Assembly (NCBI RefSeq): GCF_002843175.1
Contig: NZ_PJEO01000031.1
Span: 1-54,479 of the forward strand
Length of the DNA: 54,479 nt
From: Confluentibacter flavum
GTDB lineage: Bacteria > Bacteroidota > Bacteroidia > Flavobacteriales > Flavobacteriaceae
Direction: 5' to 3'
Shown in pieces: positions 45,043 to 53,596 of this stretch. Numbering within the stretch: position 1 is the stretch's first letter; each line of letters begins with the position of its first letter. Position numbers and translations under genes: made by a program. Under the pieces are notes generated by a model. The model saw only the letters and a program-made list of their open reading frames with translations. It searched no databases and had not been told where the DNA came from.

Positions 45043-45370
45043 GGTTGCTAATATACTTTAAAAAACACCAAAAAGGTCTGTGTCTTAGGTATGCTAAATT
45101 GGATTCGTTATTATAAGCCTCACGCTCAAACGAAATATTTCGGTAAGCCAAATGCCATCTTTTATATTGATATAATCTCACTAAAAACTCAATACCATAA
45201 AACACATAAAAGGGAACAATCAATAACTCTAGTTGCTGCCTTAAATGAATTTTTTCATGGTTCAACAAACAAGTATCTTCCTTTAAATATGTATGCTTCA
45301 CAAACACAAATGGGAAAAACGCAAAGCCTGTGTAACCTTTGGGCACTAAATATTTAGAAACTATAATCAT
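45023..45370 (-). CDS. Small HExxH protein, putative metalloprotease-like
   Basis: 115 aa. Contains LLNHEKIHLRQQLELL, a true HExxH zinc-binding pattern (HEKIH, about 38-42), a membrane helix after it (VPFYVFYGIEFLVRL) and FEREAYNNE about 40 residues later, which could supply the third zinc ligand (Glu). This is the minimal gluzincin layout without any other domain. First gene of the hemL operon, overlapping the next gene by 20 bp. No family name known to me; protease activity is inference from the motif. Confidence 0.65.
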   Translation of the reverse strand: MIIVSKYLVPKGYTGFAFFPFVFVKHTYLKEDTCLLNHEKIHLRQQLELLIVPFYVFYGIEFLVRLYQYKRWHLAYRNISFEREAYNNESNLAYLRHRPFWCFLKYISNHDVPIT

Positions 45371-45405
45371 ACGTTAACACGCTTAAAAAATAGTCGAATT
45401 TACAT

Positions 45406-45413
45406 TATCTTTG
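45406..45413 (+). promoter_or_regulatory. -7 promoter element of the DUF5522 gene
   Basis: TATCTTTG, matching TAnnTTTG, ending 7 bp before the ATG at 45421. Suggests a leaderless message. Confidence 0.5.
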
Positions 45414-45420
45414 TTATATT

Positions 45421-45582
45421 ATGAAGAAAATAATACCTGTTGAAGAAGGTGATTTTTATCTAACGCCAGAAGGTTATAGATGTTTTACGGAACAATACCT
45501 TTTAAAACGAGGGTATTGTTGTGAAAGTGCTTGCAGGCATTGTCCTTACGGCCATGATAAAAAAAATAGTTATAGAAATTAG
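45421..45582 (+). CDS. DUF5522-family Cys-rich small protein
   Basis: 53 aa. Sequence features: EEGDFYLTPEGYRCFTEQYL, then RGYCCESACRHCPYGHDKK. The clustered CC-x3-C-x2-C is the hallmark of DUF5522 and suggests metal or Fe-S binding. The gene sits divergently from the hemL operon, preceded by a -7 element. Function not known for the family. Confidence 0.88.
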   Translation: MKKIIPVEEGDFYLTPEGYRCFTEQYLLKRGYCCESACRHCPYGHDKKNSYRN

Positions 45583-45732
45583 ATTCGGAATCTCCTAAAC
45601 CCCTGTCAGTTGGTATGATTCTTGATGCTAATACTAATACTGAAAAGTTCTATAAAACCAATGCTATGAGTGTTTTAACCTTAAGATTTCAGGGAAAAAA
45701 TTGTTGAAAAGAAAATTTAAAACTAAACTTTT

Positions 45733-46308
45733 ATGAAAAATGTATTTAAAACCATACCGCTTTTAGTAATTCTATTTGTGGTAACATCATGCAGTTCTGT
45801 GCGTGTAGCGACCGATTACGATAAAAATGCCGATTTTGGTGCTTACAAAACATTTGCTTTTTTTAAAAATGGCATAGATAAAGCCGAAATCAACGATTTA
45901 GACAAACGCAGGATTCTTCGAGCGATAGAAACTGAGCTTTTAGCCAAAGGTTTTACAAAATCTGAAAACCCAGATTTGTTAGTGAGTATTTTTACCAAGT
46001 CCAACCAACGTGTTGATGTTTACAACAACAACTGGGGCATGGGCGGCTGGGGCTGGGGAGGCTTCGGTCCATGGGGCATGGGTGGTTTTTACGGTCCTGG
46101 TTGGGGCTGGGGATGGAACCAACCCAACGTATCTACCTCTACCGAAGGTGTTCTGTTTGTAGATTTATTGGATGCCAATAAAATAGAATTGGTTTGGCAA
46201 GGTATGGGATCTGGTTTTTTAAGCAGAAATATGGAACAAAAAGAAGAACGTATTAAAGAGTTTGTTTCAAAAATCATGGAAAAATATCCTCCGGGAGCGC
46301 AGCAATAA
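45733..46308 (+). CDS. DUF4136 lipoprotein
   Basis: 191 aa. Lipobox TSC near residue 20. DUF4136 pattern: VRVATDYDKNADFGAYKTFA near the mature start, then ILRAIETELLAKGFTKSENPDLLVSI. A Gly/Trp-rich insert (GMGGWGWGGFGPWGMGGF, about 95-130) breaks the domain. It ends with LVWQGMGSGFL and a helix. Outer-membrane or periplasmic lipoprotein of unknown role. Followed by a clear terminator; single-gene unit. Confidence 0.88.
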   Translation: MKNVFKTIPLLVILFVVTSCSSVRVATDYDKNADFGAYKTFAFFKNGIDKAEINDLDKRRILRAIETELLAKGFTKSENPDLLVSIFTKSNQRVDVYNNNWGMGGWGWGGFGPWGMGGFYGPGWGWGWNQPNVSTSTEGVLFVDLLDANKIELVWQGMGSGFLSRNMEQKEERIKEFVSKIMEKYPPGAQQ

Positions 46309-46319
46309 TTACAAAACAA

Positions 46320-46345
46320 AAAAGCAACTTGAGAAAGTTGCTTTT
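46320..46345. terminator. Bidirectional terminator
   Basis: AAAGCAACTT (46321-46330) and AAGTTGCTTT (46335-46344), flanked by A and T runs, between the convergent DUF4136 and enoyl-CoA hydratase genes. Confidence 0.9.
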
Positions 46346-46367
46346 TTGTTTTTAACATATTTCTAAT

Positions 46368-47129
46368 CTACCTAAATCGTTTTAAAGTTGATTTTGTAAA
46401 ATCACTTAAAACCAAAACACCACTAATTTTTGCTCTTTCAATCAGCAAGGTATCCCAATGTTCGGTACCTTCCCAAAACACGGTTTTCATTTGTTTCAAA
46501 GCATCAGGATTATAAGCACTTAGTTTTTCTGCTAAAACTTTCACGGCGTCATCTAAAGCTTCAACTGTTTCAAATACATCGGCATATAAACCTTTTTCTT
46601 TTGCCCATTCTGCAGAAAAAAACGTTTCCGCATCTATACTCATTTGAGACATGGCCGCCAAACCTATTTTTCTTGAAACAGCTGGCTCTATTACAAAAGG
46701 CCCGATACCAATACTTAATTCACTTAGCCTTATAGAGGCATATTTGGTTGCCAAACAATAATCTGTTGCCGCTGTCAAACCCACACCGCCTCCAACTGTT
46801 TTCCCTTGAACACGGCCTATTATAAGTTTAGGACACCTACGCATGGCATTAATAACATGGGCAAAACCAGAAAAAAAAACTTCTCCGGATTTAGCATCAT
46901 TTACAGCGATGACCTCATTAAAACTCGCCCCAGCGCAAAACGTTCTATCACCGCCACTTTTTAAAACAATGACATTAAAAGCGTCATTTTTACCAGCTTC
47001 AATGATGGTTTCTTCTAACTGGGATAAAATATCACTAGGCATGGAGTTTCGGTTTGGATGGAAGAATTCTATATATCCAACCGTGTTTTCAATAGAAAGT
47101 TTTACGTAAGATTCCGTTTCCTTTTGCAT
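46368..47129 (-). CDS. Enoyl-CoA hydratase/isomerase family protein
   Basis: 253 aa crotonase-fold protein. Oxyanion-hole segments FCAGASFNE (about 66-74) and GKTVGGGVGLTAATDY (about 109-124) are visible, and SELSIGIGPFVIEPAV gives the second acidic position. It acts on a CoA thioester in the cytoplasm; the exact reaction (hydration, isomerisation) is not decidable. Monocistronic, divergent from the rhodanese gene across ~100 bp. Confidence 0.9.
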   Translation of the reverse strand: MQKETESYVKLSIENTVGYIEFFHPNRNSMPSDILSQLEETIIEAGKNDAFNVIVLKSGGDRTFCAGASFNEVIAVNDAKSGEVFFSGFAHVINAMRRCPKLIIGRVQGKTVGGGVGLTAATDYCLATKYASIRLSELSIGIGPFVIEPAVSRKIGLAAMSQMSIDAETFFSAEWAKEKGLYADVFETVEALDDAVKVLAEKLSAYNPDALKQMKTVFWEGTEHWDTLLIERAKISGVLVLSDFTKSTLKRFR

Positions 47130-47228
47130 GTTTCAGAATTAAAAATCGAAGATACTGAAAAAAATGGTGGTAACTATTGTTACATTAAGTTTGTAATTAA
47201 TAGACGAATTTTGTAAAAAATAAAAATT

Positions 47229-47534
47229 ATGGGACTATTGGATTTTTTTCTAAAAAATAAAGAAGAAGACATTAAAGGTTTTCTAAATAAGGGTGCTATT
47301 ATTATTGATGTTAGAACAAAAGCCGAATATAGCCAAGGCGCCATAACAGGTTCTAAAAACATACCCTTGCAAATAATCGATTCTAAAATAGATGATATTA
47401 AAAAATTAAACAAACCAATTATAACCTGTTGTGCCAGTGGTATGCGCTCTGGAAATGCGGCAAGTATTTTAAAGCGCCATAACATTGAAGTTATAAACGG
47501 CGGCGGCTGGGCAAGTTTGAAAACAAAACTATAA
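47229..47534 (+). CDS. Rhodanese-like protein
   Basis: 101 aa single rhodanese domain: GAIIIDVRTKAEYSQGAITG at the N-terminus and the active loop ITCCASGMRSGNAA, with two adjacent Cys of which the second or first is the persulfide carrier. No signal peptide, so cytoplasmic. Sulfur transferase or thiol/redox role; substrate unknown. Followed by a hairpin terminator. Confidence 0.9.
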   Translation: MGLLDFFLKNKEEDIKGFLNKGAIIIDVRTKAEYSQGAITGSKNIPLQIIDSKIDDIKKLNKPIITCCASGMRSGNAASILKRHNIEVINGGGWASLKTKL

Positions 47535-47556
47535 CCGTAACAATTGGGCACAAAAA

Positions 47557-47595
47557 AACATTAGTTTTCTTCGACAAAGAAGTCTAACTAATGTT
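47557..47595 (+). terminator. Terminator after rhodanese gene
   Basis: AACATTAG (47557-47564) and CTAATGTT (47588-47595) with an inner TTCTT/AAGAA pair. An A-run precedes it. Confidence 0.6.
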
Positions 47596-47659
47596 ACTGA
47601 CTAATTCAAATATTTATACAAATATAGTGTCATAAACTCGAACACATATTATCTAAACG

Positions 47660-47884
47660 TTAAACTAAGTTTATTAATATTGTTCTTTTTGGCTTTTCTA
47701 CAGCCTCCAACTTATTGTGCACCTGTAGTTTTTTATAAATATTTTCAATATGTTTTCTAATAATTCCTGTAGATAAAAAAAGATGCTCTGCAATGACATT
47801 ATAACTCAAACCTTTGCTTAATTGTTCTAGCACTTGCACTTCCCTATCCGATAGTTTTATATCATCTAAAGTGCTCGTAAATAA
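47660..47884 (-). pseudogene. LuxR-type HTH fragment of a response regulator
   Basis: A 75-codon open frame on the minus strand with no start codon. It contains LSDREVQVLEQLSKGLSYNV, IAEHLFLSTGIIRKHIENIY and KKLQVHNKLEAV, the complete GerE/LuxR helix-turn-helix of NarL-type regulators. A TAG stop (47885-47887) cuts it off from any receiver domain, and no receiver sequence is visible upstream. I read it as the 3' remnant of a deleted regulator gene. Confidence 0.75.
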
Positions 47885-47887
47885 CTA

Positions 47888-48746
47888 GCATAAAAAAAAC
47901 ACCAATCGCAAATAATTTTTTAAATGATTATCGCAACTGATGTTTATTTTCAACTGATTAATAGCATCTTAAAAATAATTTAATATGTTGAACCTCAACT
48001 AATTTTTCGATTAAGTGTTATAAAAAAAGATTAAGCGTAATAGTGTTAATATCACACTTAATTTAAAAAAAACCTCAACACAGGATTAATTTTGAAAGTT
48101 ATAAGCGTAAATGATATTGGCACTTGCTTTATAATACAAAAAGCCTCCAAATTCCTCTACTCTATACTCTGGTTTTCTATCATTTAACACTAATTCTTTT
48201 ATCAACTTTACCTGAATCCTTACTCACTTTACTAACCCAACACCATCATTTATCTTTGTTAAAATTAATTGATTTAATTTTTCATTGTTGAATTTGTTTT
48301 ATGGTTAATAGCAAACCAAAAATGCAACTTAGAATACATGAAATCAATAAGATGAATTACGTATTTTAATAGCTAAAAGATTAAAAAATAAAAGGTTGCC
48401 TTAAATTAAGACAACCTTTTAAAAACTGTGCGATAAAATTATCAATCAAAATTAAACCCCTCAATAAATAAAAAAACTGATAATAGCATATCAACAAATC
48501 TCTATATTTGAGAAAATAGAGTGTTTTAATATTTCGTAAATACTATGTAAACATATTGATAAAAAAGCATTTTATAAAGCTTGCGTATAATTACGAAGGG
48601 GTTTTTGATCGAATCAGTAACAATTTTAATAAATCAATAACAATTAACAAGGGATAACTTAAAATAAGATAACCCTTTCTGCATATTTTATAATTTGTTC
48701 CTTAAAGTTTTTTTAAATCAACTTTCTATCTAATCCAAGTTGAAAA
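47888..48746. other. Gene-free AT-rich stretch with two hairpins
   Basis: Contains two terminator-like hairpins: AAAAGGTTG (48390-48398) with CAACCTTTT (48412-48420), and AAGGGATAACTTA (48649-48661) with TAAGATAACCCTT (48665-48677). Their loops are similar (TTAAATTAAG, TTAAAATAAG), so they may be copies of one ancestral terminator. No open frame with family likeness is seen. Borders the accessory cluster on the right. Confidence 0.5.
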
Positions 48747-48869
48747 TCATGCATCTGTCAGATTGGAACTTTTTCTTCTAAAGCCGTGTTGATCGACTGA
48801 CGATTGCGCACAAACTTGAAGAAATCTAAATAGGACTAAAACTAGTAATGGGAAAAGTGTTAATTTCAT
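48747..48869 (-). pseudogene. Signal-peptide stub of a secreted protein
   Basis: A 40-codon minus-strand frame: a signal peptide (MKLTLFPLLVLVLFRF, cleavage after VCAQ) then 18 codons to a stop. The last residues (VDQHGFRRKSSNLTDA) show no family. It looks like the 5' remnant of a secreted-protein gene, in line with the decay on both sides. Confidence 0.35.
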
Positions 48870-48905
48870 TTTTAATTTTTAGGGGATAGTGGATATTGAA
48901 TTTAT

Positions 48906-49112
48906 TTAGTATAAAGGCCAAATTGCGCGACCATAATACTTAACATATATTAATACCCATATTACTTCACAATCCACATTATTTGTACTAGGAACCTCCA
49001 TTAGTGTAATGGTTTCATAATTATTGTTAATAAAAATGTTTGGTGTTCCAGATATCATATCAAACCCACTTGTGCTTAATGTTATATTATTTAAAGAAGC
49101 ATTATAAACCAT
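48906..49112 (-). CDS. Small protein of unknown function
   Basis: 68 aa, beginning with an ATG that overlaps the end of the preceding LamG gene by 11 bp. Mostly beta (LNNITLSTSGFDMISGTPNI, NNYETITLMEVPSTNN), no signal peptide, no known domain. The coupled start and strand-like sequence favour a real gene over chance, but it could be the remnant of a larger surface-protein module. Confidence 0.4.
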   Translation of the reverse strand: MVYNASLNNITLSTSGFDMISGTPNIFINNNYETITLMEVPSTNNVDCEVIWVLIYVKYYGRAIWPLY

Positions 49113-51384
49113 ATTTTGATTTTACGGCATTGTAGTTTTGTTGGATTTCTTCAGCGGTAAGCACTCTATTATAGATTAATACCTGGGCAATAGTTCCGTT
49201 AAAATAATAACCAGTTCCAGCTCTAGAGGATATATATAGCTTATGACTTGTAAAATTTCCGCTGTTGTCATTAGCAAGGCTAGGATCAATTACACTATTT
49301 GGAGCATCACCATCAATATAAATCACAGTTTGGTTTGTCGCATTTAGACTTCTATCCGTAGTTGCTGATAAAACATGCCAATTATTATCATTTATAGTCG
49401 CTACTGAATTGCGTACATTATAACCTAGATTATGGTCTGTAAATTGCATTTTATTGTCTGCGGCAAGAACGCCATAAGCATTATTAGAATTCCAGTCAAT
49501 GCTATGTTCCATAATCATTTTTCCGTTAGTAGTTGCCGTTTTTAGAATGATTTGAACGGTTAGTTTATCTGTATCTGAGAGATTTAAATTGTTATTTGTT
49601 ACAAAATAATCATTCAAGCCATCAAAAACTAAAGAACCACTGTTAGCACTATTATATGTTACACCATTCACAAGAGTTCCATGATTTCCATTGCCACTTA
49701 TATCAGACCAGTTATTTCCTGTTCCTGAGTAACTAGATGTACTACCCGCATCCAGATGCATGATTAAGCCCGATGTAATCAAGCTATTTGGTGTGTCCAT
49801 AATTTCACCATAAATGCTTACACTCTTTCCAGTACCTATTGCACCATACTGATTTATAGAATTGGCAGGATTTGAAATTTTAAGCCCGTTTTTAGTAATT
49901 CCATAGTTTCTTACGTTTATACTATTTGAAGATGTTGCTGTGGCACCCACACAATTATTTGAATTGGTATAGTTAATTTGAATCGCTTTACTCCCCATGT
50001 TTAACCATTTTAAAACAACAGTATTATCAGAGGAAGTGCCACCCGAGCTTATTGAATAATCGGTATTTACAATACCAGGGATTGTCCAAACATAATTAGA
50101 TTGGCCCGATTGAGTAGTATAGCTTACCTCTGAATCAATTACAATATCGTCCGGTTGTGCCGTAAACGTTGGTATTGGCAATGGATTTACGGTTATTAAT
50201 GAGGGTAGACTATAGTTCTCTGTACATGAAACATCTGTAACTACTGCTCTGTAATAAGTATTAGCAGTTAAATTGGGAGTTGTGTATATAGACTCAACAA
50301 ACTCAGGAACAGTAAAGCTAAGGGTTAAAGAACCATTTCCGGTTGCAGCTGTATCTCCCTGAACATTCGTTGTAATCGTACCTGTTGTAAAAGATGAGCC
50401 ACCACCACCACCACCACCAGATCTATCAGATTTATGACCGCCGCCGCCGCCGCCATAGTAACCGCCGCCGCCGCCGCCGCCAGTTCTAGAGGTTGTTGCA
50501 CCTAATCCACCTTGACCAAGGCTACCTGAAGTAGCACCATTTCCGCCAGATGCACTACCTCCAGCTAATTGCGAACCACCACCACCACCAATACCACCAC
50601 TATTGCCATATATGTCAGGACCGCCATTAACGCCAGTAGCTCCTGTTAAGCCGCCTCCATTTCCACCGTTACCACCAGAATCTGAATTTCTTCTTTGATT
50701 ACCTCCTCCGCCTCCAGAACCAACTACAAAAATTCTATCTGACAAAGTGTTACCATTCTGTCTTATGTCTGTAGAACCACCACCACCACCAGAGCCAGAT
50801 GTTGCATTACCTCCTCCATTAAATCCTCCTAAACCATCACTTCCTATCCATTGATTATCTGGTTGTGAATTCGTACCTGGATTTCCTATTGTGTTATGTC
50901 CCTGCTCTCCTATATAAATAGAAAGAGTTTCTTCTGGTGTTGTTGATAAAGTTGCTTCTAAGCTGCCCCCGAGTCCACCTCGTCCATTAAAATCAGATGA
51001 ACCATGACCACCAGCAGCTCCATAACCACTTGCAATAATAGAAGTTACTCCCCTTGGTACTATAAAAGTTTGTTCTGAACCTGTATAAGAAAAATTTTTA
51101 ACCTCAGTCGAGGCAGGTGTTATATTTGTAACACTAGAACCAGAGCTAACATTAATCCAGTTAATGCCATCAGAGGATTGCTGCCAAGCAATAGACCCTT
51201 TGGGAACAATTACTGAAATGGTAGTATTAGTTCCAGAACAAATAATAGAATTACTTGCAACAGCTTCTCCTGACTCACAAACTTGTGCATTTACAGAAGA
51301 AAGAGTTGTTATTAAAATGGCACAAAAAAAATAAAATTTATTTGTAGCATTTTTAAAAGCAAATTTTGATTGATATGTTCTCAT
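49102..51384 (-). CDS. Secreted Gly-rich protein with LamG domain
   Basis: 760 aa. Signal peptide about 1-34 (MRTYQSKFAFKNATNKFYFF onward), nearly identical to that of the gene at 51663-53465. Residues about 95-360 are a Gly-rich domain (YTGSEQTFIVPRGVTSIIAS, then long GGGG runs). A module of about 125 residues shared with the paralogue follows (PLPIPTFTAQPDD to YGEIMDTP, about 395-530). A LamG/concanavalin-like domain closes the protein (GLIMHLDAGSTSSYSGTGNN to NAVKSKYGL). No T9SS sorting domain is visible at its end. Likely an extracellular structural or adhesive protein. The Gly runs are encoded by GGC/GGT trinucleotide repeats. Confidence 0.85.
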   Translation of the reverse strand: MRTYQSKFAFKNATNKFYFFCAILITTLSSVNAQVCESGEAVASNSIICSGTNTTISVIVPKGSIAWQQSSDGINWINVSSGSSVTNITPASTEVKNFSYTGSEQTFIVPRGVTSIIASGYGAAGGHGSSDFNGRGGLGGSLEATLSTTPEETLSIYIGEQGHNTIGNPGTNSQPDNQWIGSDGLGGFNGGGNATSGSGGGGGSTDIRQNGNTLSDRIFVVGSGGGGGNQRRNSDSGGNGGNGGGLTGATGVNGGPDIYGNSGGIGGGGGSQLAGGSASGGNGATSGSLGQGGLGATTSRTGGGGGGGYYGGGGGGHKSDRSGGGGGGGSSFTTGTITTNVQGDTAATGNGSLTLSFTVPEFVESIYTTPNLTANTYYRAVVTDVSCTENYSLPSLITVNPLPIPTFTAQPDDIVIDSEVSYTTQSGQSNYVWTIPGIVNTDYSISSGGTSSDNTVVLKWLNMGSKAIQINYTNSNNCVGATATSSNSINVRNYGITKNGLKISNPANSINQYGAIGTGKSVSIYGEIMDTPNSLITSGLIMHLDAGSTSSYSGTGNNWSDISGNGNHGTLVNGVTYNSANSGSLVFDGLNDYFVTNNNLNLSDTDKLTVQIILKTATTNGKMIMEHSIDWNSNNAYGVLAADNKMQFTDHNLGYNVRNSVATINDNNWHVLSATTDRSLNATNQTVIYIDGDAPNSVIDPSLANDNSGNFTSHKLYISSRAGTGYYFNGTIAQVLIYNRVLTAEEIQQNYNAVKSKYGL

Positions 51385-51410
51385 TATATTAAAAATAAGC
51401 GAAAGTTAAA

Positions 51411-51662
51411 ATGAATTTTACCCGGACCACTAACCATATCCGGTTGTTGTTTTATTCACCAATTATTTCTCCGTTTGGGGATACCCCCGCATTACCTCCC
51501 AATCTTCCATTCTTGTCCAAATTTATAGTATTTGATCCGGCTATCAGCCCAATATGCTTTTTGCCAGATCGGCTGTTGAAGCAATGCACGTGTTACACCA
51601 GAACCATCTATATAGGTATCAAAAACGATTCCTCCATGATTGGTCTCTCCTATTTTTGGTTG
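51411..51662 (-). pseudogene. Decayed C-terminal module after the 600-aa paralogue
   Basis: Directly after the TAG of the gene at 51663, the same minus-strand frame continues QPKIGETNHGGIVFDTYIDG (a pattern like proteins with KxGDxYxGGIVFY) for about 50 codons. Another frame then reads GLIAGSNTINLDKNGRLGG and ends AGVSPNGEIIGE at a stop. The pieces fit one former domain broken by a stop and at least one frameshift. The paralogue carries a LamG domain at the same place, so this is a different, damaged C-terminal cassette. Confidence 0.55.
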
Positions 51663-53465
51663 CTACGGTGTGTTCATAATTTCACCATAAACGCTTAAAC
51701 TTTTTCCTGAACCTATTGCGCCATACTGATTTAAAGAATTGATAGGGTCTGAACTTTTTTGCCCATTTTTAGTAATTCCATAGTTTCTTACATTAATATT
51801 ATTTGAAGATGTTGCTGTAGCACCCACACAATTATTTGAATTGGTATAGTTAATTTGAATCGCTTTACTCCCTGTTTTTAACCATTTTAAAACAACAGTA
51901 TTATCAGAGGAAGTGCCACCCGAGCTTATTGAATAATCGGTATTTACAATACCAGGGATTGTCCAAACATAATTAGATTGGCCCAATTGGGTAGTATAAG
52001 TTACCTCTGAATCAATCACAACATTATCCGGTTGTGTCGTAAACGTTGGTATTGGCAATGGATTTACGGTTACTAACTGAGAGATAGCCGTTGTATTGAC
52101 ACTTGGCCCTTTTCTATTGACAGAATAAGTTGTGCTTACTGCTGGCGCAACCGATAGTGATGTTCCGGTGCCTACAATGGGGCTTGTCCCTAGTTGTATA
52201 AAATCGATATCCATAGTTACACCTGAAGCCCCAGTGTAATCAAATCTCCACCCGGTAATATTGCTATCTATCCAGCTTGCATTTGCTGACATATCAATAG
52301 TTGCAATATGCCAAGCATTATCGGATATCAACGATTTGCCTACTGAATATCCAGCAGTAGCACCTGTTATCGCTGAATTTGTAAAGAAAATTTGAGCCGC
52401 TCCTGCTGTTCCAGAAACCACCCTGTATCGAAAATTAATGTATTTATATACTGAGGGGTCGAATGAACCTAGATTATACATGTTTATTTGTGGGTCCCCC
52501 CCAGTTGTCGTCACATTTAGAATTCCGTTGTTATTGGAATTAATTGTACTTTGATTTGTGGTATAAGGCTGCGTATCCCAACCTTCAGAAAAAGCTTCAT
52601 CAAATGCCCCTGAATGCCAAACATCAATTACATTTGATCCAGTAGTTCCGCCAGAGGAGGATAATGTGGTATTGTCACCGGCGCAAATCGTATTATTTCC
52701 AGTAATGCTTGTTGGTGCTGAAATAGCTGAAAAAACTGAAATTTCATCAATGCTTCCGGATCTTATGAATATATCCATTCTGTCAAAACTTGGCGAAAAT
52801 CCTGAAGCAGTTGCCGATGGACTGATTGGATTTGAATAATCAAACGTTGACAAATCAGGATTTATCCACATCTCCGTTTTATTCAAATTATAGTCTATGC
52901 GAACCACTACCAGGTTTTGTGCACTCAAACTTGCCGTTGAGGTAGCTGTATTACTAAGAGTAGCATCCAATATGGACATGAAAGAACCACTACTCGCACC
53001 AACACCGCCGGTCCGTGTCCCCTCACTGAAAAGTCGAATGGTAGGCGTGCCAAAACCACCAGACGCTTCAAAAACTGAAATGAATTGAAAATAAACAACG
53101 CCATTATTTTGTAAAGGAAGTGATCTTCTTAGAGCTGCAATATCATTACAAGTTCCGTAACAAGTGGCATCAAATTCCGCTTTTAACCCTTCAGTAATTA
53201 AATCTGTATAAGCAAATCCAGTGTCTGAAGTTTTAAAATACATGTCTTGGTATGCTCTAGACCAAGCACTTGTCCAACCTGTACCATTGTTAGCATTTAG
53301 TAAAGAGGTACCACTAGTATAACTAAATCCCTCATAAACAACACGATTAAAACCTGGCGGTGTTTGCGCATTTACCGAAGAAAGAGTTGTTAGCAAAATG
53401 GCACATAAAATATAAAATTTAATTGAACCATTTTTAAACGCAAATTTTGATTGATATGTTCTCAT
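51663..53465 (-). CDS. Secreted modular protein, C-terminally truncated
   Basis: 600 aa. Signal peptide about 1-33, nearly the same as in the gene at 49102. Residues about 40-250 form a lectin/concanavalin-like domain (VYEGFSYTSGTSLL, MWINPDLSTFDYSN), then a second strand-rich domain to about 445, then the shared module (PLPIPTFTTQPDN to GEIMNTP). It ends abruptly at the point where the paralogue passes into its LamG domain; TAG lies where a codon is expected. Probably a pseudogene or shortened protein. Export presumed; function unknown. Confidence 0.75.
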   Translation of the reverse strand: MRTYQSKFAFKNGSIKFYILCAILLTTLSSVNAQTPPGFNRVVYEGFSYTSGTSLLNANNGTGWTSAWSRAYQDMYFKTSDTGFAYTDLITEGLKAEFDATCYGTCNDIAALRRSLPLQNNGVVYFQFISVFEASGGFGTPTIRLFSEGTRTGGVGASSGSFMSILDATLSNTATSTASLSAQNLVVVRIDYNLNKTEMWINPDLSTFDYSNPISPSATASGFSPSFDRMDIFIRSGSIDEISVFSAISAPTSITGNNTICAGDNTTLSSSGGTTGSNVIDVWHSGAFDEAFSEGWDTQPYTTNQSTINSNNNGILNVTTTGGDPQINMYNLGSFDPSVYKYINFRYRVVSGTAGAAQIFFTNSAITGATAGYSVGKSLISDNAWHIATIDMSANASWIDSNITGWRFDYTGASGVTMDIDFIQLGTSPIVGTGTSLSVAPAVSTTYSVNRKGPSVNTTAISQLVTVNPLPIPTFTTQPDNVVIDSEVTYTTQLGQSNYVWTIPGIVNTDYSISSGGTSSDNTVVLKWLKTGSKAIQINYTNSNNCVGATATSSNNINVRNYGITKNGQKSSDPINSLNQYGAIGSGKSLSVYGEIMNTP

Positions 53466-53596
53466 TATATTGATAATTCATCTATTTGTAACTTATTAAG
53501 TTCTATTTGAATTTCTATACGATAGAAAAAATATTACTTTTTTATATCGAATGAAAGTTGTCATCCTCTGGAAATTCTTTAACTTTTATATTTTAA

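Noticed and set aside
48390-48677. Two hairpins considered as CRISPR-like or phase-variation repeats
   Set aside because: Only two dissimilar palindromes, no regular spacing; more likely terminators.
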